The notes beneath the pieces were generated by a model. It did no database searches. It was not told the DNA's origin and saw only the letters and a list, made by a program, of their open reading frames with translations. Below are positions 14,298-24,900 of a stretch of DNA of 64,000 bases, one piece after another; position 1 is the first letter of the stretch; each line of letters opens with the position of its first letter. The translations under genes and the position numbers were made by a program. Location: positions 1,432,434 to 1,496,433 of the forward strand of contig RDEW01000007.1 in NCBI GenBank assembly GCA_011109175.1, read 5' to 3'. The DNA is from Dicyema japonicum. Lineage: Eukaryota > Dicyemida > Rhombozoa > Dicyemidae.

Positions 14298-14321
14298 TTT
14301 GTCAAACTAAATCAAATAGAA

Positions 14322-15447
14322 TTAGAGATGAGGAATATTATCTATAACAGGCAAATCAGACGGGGGAGGGAGATCAGACATAGCAGTTGAGGTGGAGACC
14401 GATGGATTGTAAAAGTTGTAGCCTAAAAATTAAAACAAGTATTACCTCCCTCTGGCATCGAGTAGAAAAAGGTGACTGGAGGCAATGTAAGGTCCTCAAT
14501 GTTCAAAGTGGGCTCTGTTCTGACTATGGGTTGAATAAGGGAAGAAATAGGTTCAGGGAATTCGGGGACCTTCTCAGGTTCACTAGAAGGCTGCATGAGA
14601 GTATGCAGAGGTTCGGGTATGGGAACTGAAAGATAGCTCGATTTGAGGAGATCGAGGAGTTGCTTGTGGGACTGCTTTTGGTAGAATCTCTTGTATTTCT
14701 TCCTTGGGGATTCTATGGAGATAACCTGTACCTATATCACAGCCCAGAAGACTAAACTAAGACAAGAAGGTTACCTCTGACCACCCCAAGTCTGACTGGG
14801 AACAACGATGACATCCCTGCATTTTTTAGTATTGGAATTGTAGACATAGAGATTCACTGGTTTTCCGATGGATTCCTTCACAAGGTCAAAGAAATCGACA
14901 TTCTACAAATAAAAAACCCACAAACTTCAGAAATATGGTCATATCCAACAATGTAGTCACTATAGGGAACAAGTCCTGAGAGCTTGGCTGGTGAATTTGG
15001 AAAGTACATCCTTGAATTACTAAACAAATACAAGAATATGAAGAATTATGTCATTCGCAGTTGAAAATGAACAAAATCTGAAATAATTAGAATTTTAGAC
15101 AACCTAATATTTAACCCAAGGAGACCCTTTCCTCCCCAATTTCTGTTAGGAGTAACCTCGACTGTTCGAATATTGTCAGTCCTGCTATTGTAGACCGTCA
15201 CCAGAGCAGGTCTTCCCTCCTTTTCTTGCAGCATTCTCAAAAAGTGGTCATAAAAGTTTGTCTGCAATTATATTCGACAGAAATACCAATTCAACACCGT
15301 CAAAGGCTACAATAAAATCAAAGAAGGGTTCTATTCCAGCCTTAATGGCCGGGGAGTCCTTTTCAATCTACAAAGTCAGGATATCCTTACTCTAAGAATG
15401 TGATATCCTGAAGTATAAGAATGTTCTTTCCCAATAGAAGCACCCAT
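14322..15447 (-). CDS. Golgi reassembly-stacking protein (GRASP55/65 family)
   Basis: Peripheral Golgi tethering protein. It starts MGASIGKEH, so Gly2 is available for N-myristoylation as in the family. PDZ-like domain 1 follows (SGYHILRIEKDSPAIKAGIE, FFDFIVAFDG, then RNWGGKGLLGLNIR at 15125-15090). Domain 2 has SPAKLSGLVPYSDYIVGYD, KPVNLYVYNSNTKKCRDV, TWGG and SLLGCDIGTGYLHRIP. A Pro/Ser-rich tail ends IDNIPHL. Introns at plus-strand 15368-15390 (23 nt), 15262-15286 (25 nt) and 15078-15103 (26 nt) join cleanly, and three further ones of about 23 nt follow. The junction near 15010-15045 does not close in frame for me, so there may be a one-base discrepancy. Divergent from SRPRB; tail-to-tail with FAM135. 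Confidence 0.9.
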
Positions 15448-15567
15448 CGTCAGCAAAAGTAAAATTATTAATTTAATTTAATATTAATATTAATTTAAAA
15501 ATTATTATAATCTTAATAATAATCAACCCGTTGAAAAATATTTTGTAATTTTGTCGACGTGTGCTTT
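15448..15567. promoter_or_regulatory. Probable bidirectional promoter between GRASP and SRPRB
   Basis: A 120-base, extremely AT-rich spacer (long runs of TTAATATTAATATTAA type) lies between two divergent ATGs. Both genes act in the early secretory pathway, so shared control is plausible but not shown. No defined promoter motif was identified. Confidence 0.5.
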
Positions 15568-16340
15568 ATGAGTTCATTACTGATCTTTCTTAGTTTATTC
15601 TTACCTGTGCTTATACTCTATTTTCTTTGTAAGTAAATTAATAAATAAACTAAGGTCGATGGTTGTCTAAACAATCCAACAGAATTGATGTCCTTCTTTT
15701 AGGTTTGTCCGAGTCTGGGAAAACGGTGATTTTTTCTCGAGTTTGACTAAATAAATATAACTAGTTTGTCCATGGCACTAAACCGTACACTTGTACCAGC
15801 CAAATTGCTAACACAGGGTGGTACAATCAGCACAGCGAATCAGATTCTGATGGGAATGTTCCTCGAGTGAGGTTTGTTGATATCCCGGGATCTGAGCGTA
15901 CACGTTATCAATCTATCACGGAGTACTCCGAGACCACACTTGGAATTATCTTCACAATTGATTCCTCCACTTTTAAGGAAAATTACAAGGATGTCTCGGA
16001 GTATTTACTTTAATTATTAATTAGGTTCGTATATCGTTTGATTGATGAAAGACACGTGCCCTCAGGATGCAGAAGGATGTTGTTTCTATGCAACAAATTC
16101 AATCAAAATGAGAAGTGTGCCAGTATTGAGGAGATTCAGACTGAGATTATCAACGAAATGTATAAATATTGACTTAATATAAGAAACTTTATAAGTAAGG
16201 CCCGAAACGATCGGTACTCCAAAAAACCAGATAAATTGACTCTATCTTCGTTTTTGCCAGTAAACTACAAGTTTGAGGAGTTCTCAGTTGACCACCCCAA
16301 CAGTATTATCGATGATTGGGTGGAGTCTCTATCTAAATGA
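15568..16340 (+). CDS. SRPRB: Signal recognition particle receptor subunit beta
   Basis: ER-membrane GTPase that anchors the SRP receptor. The N-terminal membrane segment (LLIFLSLFLPVLILYFL) is followed by G1 (GLSESGKT), the switch region (RFVDIPGSER, family DLPGHE type) and G4 as NKFN (family NKQD), and it ends VESLSK. Four GT-AG introns restore one frame exactly: 15629-15654 (26 nt), 15741-15764 (24), 16001-16024 (24) and 16160-16183 (24). The start at 15568 is the first ATG and puts the membrane helix at the very N-terminus, as expected. Stop 16338-16340. Its Asp-to-Phe change in NKxD is unusual but other motifs are intact. Confidence 0.92.
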
Positions 16341-17669
16341 TGCTTACGTTATAAACATATTTCTGGTTTTCCATTATTTGGATGTTTAATATTATGTACC
16401 CAATGCACAGCACGTGCTTTGGGAAATTTAGTTAGAATCCCTTGGGATTACTGAATGTTCTCTTTATTTTCTATAGAATAATTAATGACAACCATTGTGG
16501 GTTTGGTATTATATAATTATTACAGACGGATTAATCAACAATTGTCAATTCCTACATGCTTTTTTAATAGTGATCCCAGTTTATATTTGATTGGTTACAA
16601 GGGCACTCTACTGGAGTGAGGTCGAGTTTATACAAAATCGATAGGTGATCGCCACCAATATAGCGTAATCGATATTTCTATTAAATTATACACTATATAC
16701 TGAGAGTAAATGTCCTCATAGTTCTTTGTGGCAACAGACCACGAATCATTAAATGATTTACTAAGCATTTCGTCGATTAATCTAAATAAAACAATAAATC
16801 ATACAATTTGCCACTCAAATTTTTTACTTTCAAGAGGATAGTCTTCAGAGATGTTTGACCCACCCAAATCAGATCTCGGAAGATTGCTTTCTAAGAGCAA
16901 TATGTTGTCGATATTTTGTGGCTCACTCATATAATACTGTTCACCCAAGAGAAGACTTTGAGAACATTTTAGTGGACTGAGGTTCATCATAGTTAGATCC
17001 CTCGACAGCACATTCAGAGTGGTCTCTCACATCACTCAGTTTTTCCCATTTAAGCCATCTATCTCGGAAGATTCTGTTTTGACAGACAAAATTGTGTCAT
17101 CTTCGAAATTTCCCGAATCAAACCTAAACTCAGGGTACCACTCTCTTATGTTGGCTTCCAGACAGAATTCTTCCATTCAAGCGAATTTAAAGTTTGCAGC
17201 AGCTGTTCTTTCTCAGCCAATAAAACAGTCAAGGTTTGCCCACGTGACCCTATTTTCTTCTTCCAACTCCAATGTACGCTCACTGAAGGCAATTTTGTCC
17301 CTTTCAACACATTTCAGTGATTGTAGTTAAACATATCCCTTTCTCTCTTCTCAACATGCACATTTCTCAGGTAATCCTCATAATTTTCTTTGATCTTAGT
17401 TAAATTTGCCGACAATGAAGGTGTTGTGGTGGCTAAGAAAATCGCTGGGTTCAATTAAATTATCAATTTTGACTCTTAAAGTACTGTAACTCGACTCAAT
17501 TTCAGTTTTCAGCATCAAAATTCTATCAGTAAGAATATTTTTGACTTTTTTAGACTCCTCCTAGTAAATTTCTCTTTGATACCCTCCAATTCATTTAATG
17601 AACTAATATATTCCTCGTTGAGTTGATTCTTGTTTGCATTCAATAATGAATTCTGATGTTACCAAATTA

Positions 17670-20650
17670 TTATTTTTTATTTAAAGCACTCCCGAGAAGT
17701 CATAAAATTAATCAAGCCTCCCTTGTGCCGTATTTCTAGCCATCCTCTTTATCAGCCTTTTCCAGGACCCTCTACTTCGTGCCAGTTCCCTTAAGGTATC
17801 TAGGTCGTCTGCGGAAGTGAGCTTCAGTCCCACAGCCGACAGGTCTCCATTCAAAATAGTTGGGAGTGTGACTCTTGGTCTTCCACGGAAACCGGCTCCC
17901 GTATGCATTAGGTAGTTTTCCATGGCGATATTCGCGGGTACTTGAGCATTTAGACGTAAGATATGTCCAAAGAGACTCCATCTTGATCTGAAGATCTCCT
18001 CGGATAGTATACCAGATTTGCACTTCGAGTAGAGGTCATTGTTTGAGATCTTCTTAGGCCACTTGATCTTGATTACTGATTTCAATTGTGTCCTGTGGAA
18101 AGCGTCAAGACGGTCCATCTCTTGTTTAGAGATTCCCCAAGTGCCTGAATTGTAGGTCAGGACGGGGATGACAAAAGCCTTATATATTCTGAGTTTGGTG
18201 TTTAATCCCATCCTCTTCTTATGACCCCACATATTCGATACTTTCTTTAGTGCACACATTGCGAGGATTTTCCTCCGAGAAACATCTTCTGAGTCCCCGA
18301 GAAGCGAACCCACCTTCTTTTGCTTTCTCCAAGACTCGTCCGATCTTCGATCATTGCGTGTAAGTGTTGTGAACTCTGTTTTATCGGTGTTAACGGTTAA
18401 GAACCATTTCGAGAATACGTGTGGAAGAACGTTAAGCATGTGTTGAAGTACTTGAATATCCTCAGAAACAAAGTCCAGGTCGTCCGCGTAGATTATCTCG
18501 TTATAATTGTTGCCAACCAGGGGTCTGAACTCTCTTAGTGCGGCCTCAAGGTAGACAATAAAGAGGACCGGGGATAGTGAGTCCCCCTGTGGAACTCCAC
18601 GTGAGGTCGAAAAAAAGTTAGAGGTAGAGTCACCAATTTTGACGGCAAGTTGAGTGTTCCGCATGAGTAAGTGTATTATTTTGACATCGTCAGGCAGTAG
18701 AAAACTCTCCAACACTTCCATAAGTTTTCCACGGTCCACCGAGTCGAACGCACGGGACATGTCGATACCAAGTATCTCAATAGATTTTTTGTATTTTTGG
18801 CACAGGGCACAATACCACCTGTGCCCCCATACCACGTCAGCCGTGGACCTGCCCGTCCGGAATCCACTTTGGCCGTCCGAAAGAAATATGTTCACCCTCT
18901 CCTTTATTCGGTTTAAAGCAATGAGGGATAATGTTTTTCGTATGGAGGTTAGGAGTATAATAGGTCTGAAGTTGTGAGGGGGGCCTTTACTTTTTCCCGG
19001 TTTTTGTAGTGGAATTAGCCACCCTTTTCCCAGTTCCAGTTCATCTGCACCCTCGAGAGACCGGTTGAAAATGTTAGTAATCATTTCAATTAGCTCCTCC
19101 GGGCCGTATTGTAAAAGTTCTGCAGTAATGAAGTCTGGTCCGGCAGATCTTCCGGTATTTAATTTTTTAATAGCTTGTTGAGTTTCGGATATGGTAATAG
19201 GGCTAGTTAGAGTGTACTTGTAAGACTTCCGAGATTTCATTGCTTGGTCAGCCGCGTCCTGTTTGTTGAACATAAGGTCAAAATGGGATGCCAGAACGTT
19301 TGCTTTGTTAATGGTCCCGATAACGTCGTGACCAAGGTTGTCATGGACAGTTAACGAAATTGGACAGTTTTCTCTGCTAAGAAGCCGGATTGCTTTGAAC
19401 ATTCTTGGTCCGTTCTTGTACTTTAATATGTCTGAGATTTTCTCCTCAGCTTCATTTTTGGCAAGGAATCTTTGTATTTGTTTGATCTTCGTTAAGACTC
19501 TCCCTCTCTGGGTGCGCAGTACTTTGATATCTTCCGGAGCGTTTGTGTTTTCCATCCGGAGTCTGAGCTCTTTCTGTGTTACAGAGAGTTGTCCGATATC
19601 CGGATTACATTGTTTGTGACGAGATTTGGTGATGTGACCAAGCACACTAAAGGCTGTGTTTTGGATAGCAACCACTATTTCATCCCATAAGCTGTTTGTC
19701 GGCTGATTTTGGTTAATACTGTTGATGCTATCTCTCAGAACTGCACTATAACGACATTTGGTGGATTCTTCGTAGCGTAACCTCTCAGTGTCGAAACGTA
19801 CTGAGGTAAGGCCTTTGTGTTTCCCGTGTATTCCATGGATTCTTTTAAGTACTAGCCGGGCGACCACAAGTTTATGATCGCTACTTGTTTCAAGTCCACC
19901 GTAAGATCTCGAGTCCTGTAGGAGGGCCTTCTGATGTTGCTTGCAGATAATATAGTCGATCTGATTGTATATATTGACTGTGTTTCCAGATTTGCCTTTT
20001 CTGGTACCAACCCACGTGGTCCTGTGTCTTGCCGGGTGCTTGAAACAAGTGTTGCATATGAGTAGGTTGAATGCCGTGCAAAATTGTATTAATGCCTCTC
20101 CGGGGATGTTACGGCGGTTTCTACCGTGGGATCCAATACACGTTTCACCAGGTCTTGCTTTTCCGGCCCTGGCGTTCCAGTCCCCGGCGATAAAAAGAAA
20201 GTAAGAGGATGAAAGTGAGTTGTACACACTTGTGAGAGTAGAGTAAAACGTATCCAGTTCTTCGATATTCGTTGATACACGTGCTCCGGTTGGGGCATAT
20301 ACATTTATGATGGAGATCACTGAGTTGAGTTTGTTTCCGCATTTGATTTGTAACACCGCGACACGGTCAGATACTGCCCATACTCTTGAGACACAGTGAA
20401 ACAAGTGCCGATGAACAGCAAATCCGAGCCCATAGTGCCTGCAGTCTGGTGTGAGGGTCAAAAGGTAAAAATTCTGAAACAGTTCTGCAGATTGTTCGGT
20501 TATTTTCGTCTCTTGCAGACAACAGACAGAGATGTTGTATTTACTCAGATCACGCGCCAATTGTTGTTTCTTGTAGCACTGATTGAGGCCTCGGCAGTTG
20601 AGGGATCCAAGAGTGAGGGGAGAGAAACTGGTAAGCATACGAAGAAGACA
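17670..20650 (-). mobile_element. Intact RTE-like non-LTR retrotransposon with 11-bp target duplication
   Basis: A single-ORF element bounded by an 11-bp direct repeat, TTACCAAATTA, at 17659-17669 and 20651-20661. The minus-strand 5' end is only 12 bases upstream of the ATG. The 3' UTR is 38 bases and ends in an A-rich tail (AAATAAAAAATAA). The uninterrupted frame and identical target duplications indicate recent insertion. It lies inside a 23-nt intron of the coiled-coil gene, since the pre-insertion sequence begins GTAAGT and ends CATCAG. Related decayed copies lie at 9180-10860, 28481-30362, 35320-38720 and 60780-61340. Confidence 0.92.
17708..20638 (-). CDS. Endonuclease-reverse transcriptase of RTE-like element
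   Basis: 976-residue single ORF. An apurinic-like (APE) endonuclease occupies about residues 10-255, with LNCRGLN, the catalytic CLQETK (about 40-45), NVYAPTG (112-118), AGDWNAR (151-157) and the terminal SDHKLV (253-258). The reverse transcriptase spans about residues 495-740: GRSAGPD, GFRTGRSTADVV (592-603), motif A GIDMSRAFDSVD (624-635), motif B GVPQGDSLSPVLF (681-693) and motif C IYADDLDF (716-723). All catalytic residues are present. The C-terminal domain has a WGHKKRMGLN block and ends LARSRGSWKRLIKRM, usual for EN-RT elements. There is no ORF1. Its length and one-ORF layout fit RTE-type elements; formal clade assignment needs a tree. It encodes a potentially active enzyme that nicks DNA and primes reverse transcription there. 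Confidence 0.95.
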   Translation of the reverse strand: MLTSFSPLTLGSLNCRGLNQCYKKQQLARDLSKYNISVCCLQETKITEQSAELFQNFYLLTLTPDCRHYGLGFAVHRHLFHCVSRVWAVSDRVAVLQIKCGNKLNSVISIINVYAPTGARVSTNIEELDTFYSTLTSVYNSLSSSYFLFIAGDWNARAGKARPGETCIGSHGRNRRNIPGEALIQFCTAFNLLICNTCFKHPARHRTTWVGTRKGKSGNTVNIYNQIDYIICKQHQKALLQDSRSYGGLETSSDHKLVVARLVLKRIHGIHGKHKGLTSVRFDTERLRYEESTKCRYSAVLRDSINSINQNQPTNSLWDEIVVAIQNTAFSVLGHITKSRHKQCNPDIGQLSVTQKELRLRMENTNAPEDIKVLRTQRGRVLTKIKQIQRFLAKNEAEEKISDILKYKNGPRMFKAIRLLSRENCPISLTVHDNLGHDVIGTINKANVLASHFDLMFNKQDAADQAMKSRKSYKYTLTSPITISETQQAIKKLNTGRSAGPDFITAELLQYGPEELIEMITNIFNRSLEGADELELGKGWLIPLQKPGKSKGPPHNFRPIILLTSIRKTLSLIALNRIKERVNIFLSDGQSGFRTGRSTADVVWGHRWYCALCQKYKKSIEILGIDMSRAFDSVDRGKLMEVLESFLLPDDVKIIHLLMRNTQLAVKIGDSTSNFFSTSRGVPQGDSLSPVLFIVYLEAALREFRPLVGNNYNEIIYADDLDFVSEDIQVLQHMLNVLPHVFSKWFLTVNTDKTEFTTLTRNDRRSDESWRKQKKVGSLLGDSEDVSRRKILAMCALKKVSNMWGHKKRMGLNTKLRIYKAFVIPVLTYNSGTWGISKQEMDRLDAFHRTQLKSVIKIKWPKKISNNDLYSKCKSGILSEEIFRSRWSLFGHILRLNAQVPANIAMENYLMHTGAGFRGRPRVTLPTILNGDLSAVGLKLTSADDLDTLRELARSRGSWKRLIKRMARNTAQGRLD

Positions 20651-20940
20651 TTACCAAATTAACTTACTAATTTATCCTATTCAGTCCCAAGAGACTTAGA
20701 GTTATATCATCCAGTTTTTACAGCCTTTTTCATTTGATTTATTCTCATTCTCGATAACAAATAAGCGTTCTTTGAGAGAACTGCTGTTGGTCACATCTCA
20801 ACTGCTTGTAGTTCAGTTTCAATATATCCACTTCTTAGAAATTTTTAAATATTTTCTTTCGATTCTCATCCACGTTTTTTTCAACTTTAAAGTCCAGAGA
20901 ATCAAATTCTCAAATTCATGGGATATTAAGGTTTCGGACT

Positions 20941-21632
20941 CTTAGTATATGGTAAATAACCATATCCACAATCTATGAAGCCTTCTCTTTAAGGATTAGG
21001 CGTCCATCAAATCGAATACTTTTTCCACATAAATATCACCAATTCCATGTCCGCAACCATGCCTTCCACCAGATTGGGAATATTGGCAGTATTCCTTTTG
21101 TTCATGTACTTGGAAACATTTTTGTGTTGTCAGAGGTTCTGTTAGTTTTCTTAAATTTGCACGTGAGAACTCTGTCTGGTTGGAAAGATTTGTCGAATGG
21201 AAATCTCGAGCATTTATTCAAGTCGGAGACAATAACTAAGCACATATATACAAATAGTGGAGCATATGTCGTTTACATAAGACCACCCATAATAATCGGA
21301 AGTTTATATTGGCCAACCAACCTGTTGATTAGGATATTTTTGGAAACGATGAATGTCAGCATGCCTGAAAGCAAAGAACATTGAAGTTGTATGTGAGCTT
21401 AATTATATGAATATATTTGTTTAGAACATTTGTAATGAGTAACTTGTCTCTCAGACATGAAATCAATAGCATCATCAAAGGAACACAAAGAAAGGTCAAA
21501 TTCTAAATATAGGTCAGTCAGCAATTTTGATGATAAGAGATTCTTTTATCACAATCAAAAGTTTATATCCCACACGCTTCCTAAGACACCAATTTTCTCA
21601 ATTGGGATTGAAAGATTAGATTGTTTATTAAC
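20941..21632. other. No gene confirmed; unassigned plus-strand frame
   Basis: A plus-strand open stretch (about 21067-21384) includes YVVYIRPPIIIGSLYWPTN, faintly like the RPSIV segment of fatty acyl-CoA reductases, but no Rossmann motif or second block supports this. Bases 21091-21145 are roughly three-quarters identical to 55795-55850, so part is repetitive. The frame at 21457-21711 runs into the SINE. I make no gene call. Confidence 0.3.
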
Positions 21633-21645
21633 ACGTTTCCGTAAT

Positions 21646-21853
21646 AATAACAGCCTTTTTTACGAAGCCGTGGTATTAGCTCCGCATAGGCAGGACACAC
21701 ACTTTATTTAAGTAAAGAACAGTTAATTTTAACTAATCGTAGAACCAAGGAATAATCTTCACTTCTATTTTCTTTTTCTTGTGTGTGGGTCCTCTCTAGA
21801 CAATCCAGTTCTCCAGTGAGAGTCCACTGATGACGGCGTCACTCGTCAAGCCT
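21646..21853 (-). mobile_element. SINE copy 1, 5'-truncated, with 13-bp target duplication
   Basis: A 208-base insertion flanked by ACGTTTCCGTAAT at 21633-21645 and 21854-21866. The body matches the SINE at 34221-34536 closely (shared AAGCCGTGG, GGCAGGACACACACTTTAT, ACTAATCGTAGAACCAAGGA, GTCACTCGTCAAGCC). It lacks the tRNA-like head, so it is a 5'-truncated copy. It inserted just upstream of the REXO1-like gene. Confidence 0.88.
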
Positions 21854-21918
21854 ACGTTTCCGTAATGTAATATTAATAAAATGTAAAATGCGGTGATTTG
21901 ATAATAAATTAGGTCAGC

Positions 21919-22997
21919 ATGTCATTTAGTAGTATCAGTAACTATGATCTTAAAAACAAAAATGTAAAGAACATGAAATTCGTAGATTGTCTTGATCTTT
22001 TTAATATTTCTTAGGGCGACTGCTTAGAGATAAGCTAAAGAAGCATGTTTTGTCAGAAAACCATAAAATGGTAGTAGGTTATCCATTTTTTTCGTACAAA
22101 TAAATCTGACACTGTGATGTTCATGGAATTCAAATATTGTCCAAAAAGTATTTTTTAGGTAATATCAGTTAAAAGCACTGACGGAGTGGAAGTTTGCATT
22201 CGTTGTAAGTCCAACTTTATTCCCGAGAATGATTATTCGACTGAGCCACAAAGATGTCAATGTTACTATCATCCATCCAAATTCAACATGAGTAGATATC
22301 CAAGGTACACGTGTTGCAACTCAAATTTAAAATTCGAGATACCCTGTCTTCTGCATTAGTTTGATTTTTATATATTTAGTACCACGTGCATGAGGGTACG
22401 GAGACAACTGGTTATGTGAAGTCACTTGAGTGCTGCGGGGGAAATTGTGAATGTGGAATTTATGGAATTGACTGCGAAATGATTTACACAACAAAGGGAA
22501 AAGAGTTAGCGAGGATGTCTGTGGTAGACCACAACTCCCAGTTAATCTATGACTCGTATGTGCTTCCCGTAGGAAAAATAATAGACTACAATACAAGGTT
22601 TCCTTGTTGCTCTATTGTCAGATTCAGTGGAATCACACAAGAGCATTTGAAAGAAACAAAGACAACGTTCAAGGATGCTCAGAATGTGATTTTGAATCTT
22701 CTTTGTAGTAACTCCATCTTAGTGGGACACAGTTTGTATAATGATCTTGTCTCTCTTAAAGTTGGTTCTTTTGTAAGTTTAGCTCGTCCATAAAACCGTG
22801 GTGGACACCTGTGTTCTATTTCCACACAGATTGGGACCTTCTTATAGAAATTCCCTAAAGTACTTGGCTCTTAAATACATAAATAAGGAGATACAGAATG
22901 GTTGTTTGGTTGTATTACATCAGATAGTAGAGGACATGACAGTTTTGAAGATGCATGCACTTGTATTGATTTGGTCAGGCATAAAGTTGGCCTTTAG
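21919..22997 (+). CDS. REXO1/Rex1-like 3'-5' RNA exonuclease
   Basis: DEDDh exonuclease of the RNA exonuclease 1 family. The N-terminal part is WRLLRDKLKKHVLSENHKMV and GYPFF. A Cys/His cluster follows (VCIRCKSNF, QCYYHP, YTCCNS, at about 22190-22320). The catalytic domain has IYGIDCEMIYTTKGKEL (DxE) at 22455-22510, VDYNTRFSGIT-like DYNTRFSGIT after splicing, ILVGHSLYNDL, TVVDTCVLFPHRLG, and the final GHDSFEDACTCIDLVRHKVG supplying His and Asp. Micro-introns: one of 26 nt in the N-terminal part; a stop-free 24-nt intron between DYNTR and FSGIT (about 22596-22619); a 22-nt one after SLK; a 23-nt one after IQN. The junction near 22340-22380 is unresolved. Stop 22995-22997. Confidence 0.87.
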
Positions 22998-23039
22998 TTA
23001 CGATTTTATTTTTTGGTCTATTTTTTTCAGATAACAAAA

Positions 23040-23500
23040 CTTGTCTCTTTTACATATTAAACAACAAGGAACTTTCATTTCGTGACACTCCCAGTTTCAA
23101 TAAGTTCTCTTTATACCTACAAAGCAGACAATGCCTGGTTAGCATTAAAAAGGATTTTTTTCTACTTAACTGGATGAGTTCCTATGGACTTGTTGCTCGG
23201 AAATGACACGCTTATTCCTGGATATACCACCATTATGTCACAAATACATTCACTTTTTCAGAAAATACTAATAGGAGATATACATTTCAACAAAAAGCTA
23301 TCTAGGTGGAAGATTTGAACAAGTTATATGAAACAAAAGACACGTTTCATGCCCAAGGTTCCCCACTTTCTCTATTACTCTTCAACCTGTAAATGGAAAA
23401 CTACTTCTTGCTCCGATGATTCCATTAACCCTGGTGCCGAGCATCCACTGTAGGCATAGAAAAATGCTGGACGTGGTTTTCCAAATTAGAGTATCTAAGC
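23040..23500 (+). mobile_element. Small reverse transcriptase fragment
   Basis: Only one signature is clear: HAQGSPLSLLLFNL in frame at about 23352-23393, which is RT motif B (xPQGSPLSPLLF). Flanking frames carry stops. Lineage unknown. Confidence 0.5.
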
Positions 23501-23896
23501 AAACTCCTTAAAAAGCATATTTACTATATGTAAGGGTTTATCAGGCTAATAATAATTTATTCAGATGTACTGTGATTTCTTGTAATAGTTTTCCACATTT
23601 CCTTGTCTCTAAGAACTTTTACTTTACAATAAATATTCCTAAGGGAATCTACAGTTCCTCTATAAATCCTTCTCAGATAATGAGTAGATCATTAAAGAAG
23701 GCCCCCGATTAGACCTCAGCTGAGGAAATTTCTCTCTTAACCTAGTGATCCTGGGATAATAATATTATTATGATAACCCAATGAGGATCAGTACTTTGAA
23801 GCAAAATAGGTGGATTGTTATCCTACTGATGATCTGTTCTTTTATTCAGTTAGAGAAGTTAAAATTGTTACTAATATATTTTATTGTATACAAAAA
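23501..23896. other. Intergenic, no feature seen
   Basis: AT-rich stretch downstream of the SIX gene stop; no coding signal, repeat or RNA gene recognised. Confidence 0.4.
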
Positions 23897-24900
23897 CTAA
23901 AAGTTTTGCTCACGAAATTGACTCGATTTATTGTGGGTGATATTTTTCAAGTCTTGAGTTGATTTGGGAATGTTTTCTTTGAATTCTTCCATATTTTGAT
24001 AAGAATGGGGATGAGTAAGGTGATCCCCATAATTTTCATAATAATCAATGAAGGACTCATTCTGCGGTTGGATGTAAGAAATGTAGGGTTCTTGGGTCCT
24101 CCTCCCATAATAATTATGTCCCATGAAGTTGTCCGACCTATTTGAATTGAGTGATGTACCAGATATTTTCCTGAGAATATATGTTTGTGCTATTTCCATT
24201 TTCTTGATAATAGTAGTAATCACGATAGTAGCGTGGACATGTCGTCATTCTAGGAAATGTCTTTCTGGTGTCTTGATATCCTCTGAGACACATATTATGA
24301 CTGAATAAAATAATTTTATACTTTTGTTGTAAATTATATTGACCACCAATGTCGTCAATGTTTTCACATAATTTATTGACTGGTTTATGCCTAAAGTTAT
24401 TAACAAGTCCACCCCTTTCTTTCGTGGATTCGCTTCCTTTGACGTTTATTTTTGAACCAATTTGATACCTGCGATTCCGTCATTCCCAAATTTAAAGCAA
24501 TCTCCTCTTTTTCTTCAGTCGTAGCAAATTCATTTTTGGAAAAAAATACTTCCAAATACTCACGTGTCTTCTGAGGTAAATTGTACATTAGCCTCTCCCC
24601 ATTCCAAATAGACATTGGCGGGGGATATTTCTTCCTAATGCGAAATTTGGCGACTGCTTTAATCTCTTTGCCCTTTTCTTCAAACTCCAAATAGTAGCTC
24701 TCATACCATAGTTTTTGTAGTTTTGGCCACATGTGCACTGGGAAAGAATTTTGACCCAAATAGTTTCTTAATTCAGTATATTTTCCCTGACGCATAAAGT
24801 TATCGAGTAAATCGTAGTGTGAGCTCTCCAGAGAGTTTCCGTAAAAATACTGTGCACATATTCCACAATCGTAGTAATCGTAATTATGTGGACATATCAT
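23897..24900 (-). CDS. SIX-class homeobox transcription factor
   Basis: Nuclear DNA-binding developmental regulator of the sine oculis/SIX class. Residues about 13-98 form the SIX domain (HYDLLDNFMRQGKYTELRNY, WPKLQKLWYESYYLEFEE, VAKFRIRKKYPPPMSIWNGE). The homeodomain follows at about 99-158, with recognition helix ESQVSNWFKNKRQRKR. Two 22-nt introns (plus-strand 24391-24412 and 24138-24159) join three exons (488, 231, 241 nt) into 319 residues. The C-terminal half is Tyr/Asn/Gln-rich and not conserved. The N-terminal SIX-domain part is shorter than usual, so an upstream exon could be missing. VSNWFKN favours the Six1/2 or Six4/5 subclass over Six3/6; this is not settled. Confidence 0.92.

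Larger units (their letters stand above)
16628..20940 (-). pseudogene. Coiled-coil protein gene, apparently decayed and split by an RTE-like element
   Basis: Both flanks of the 17670-20650 insertion encode coiled coil on the minus strand. Downstream of it are EEYISSLNELEGIKEKF (17600-17550), KNILTDRILMLKTEIESS, KIKENYEDYLRNVHVEK, KCVERDKIAFSERTLELEEE and VLLAEKEQLLQTLNSLEWK, then an acidic Ser-rich part (17011-16799) and a last exon ending at 16628. Upstream (20900-20662) are EVDILKLNYKQLRCDQQQFS and a segment leading into the split intron. Blocks change frame repeatedly without GT-AG borders, and in-frame stops occur, so this is probably a pseudogene; a noisy assembly is the alternative. Specific identity unknown: it resembles generic golgin or spindle coiled-coil proteins only in composition. 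Confidence 0.55.

Noticed and set aside
21067-21384. Fatty acyl-CoA reductase fragment (IRPPIIIGSL)
   Set aside because: Only one weak motif, no nucleotide-binding signature, and part of the region resembles a repeat at 55795-55850.
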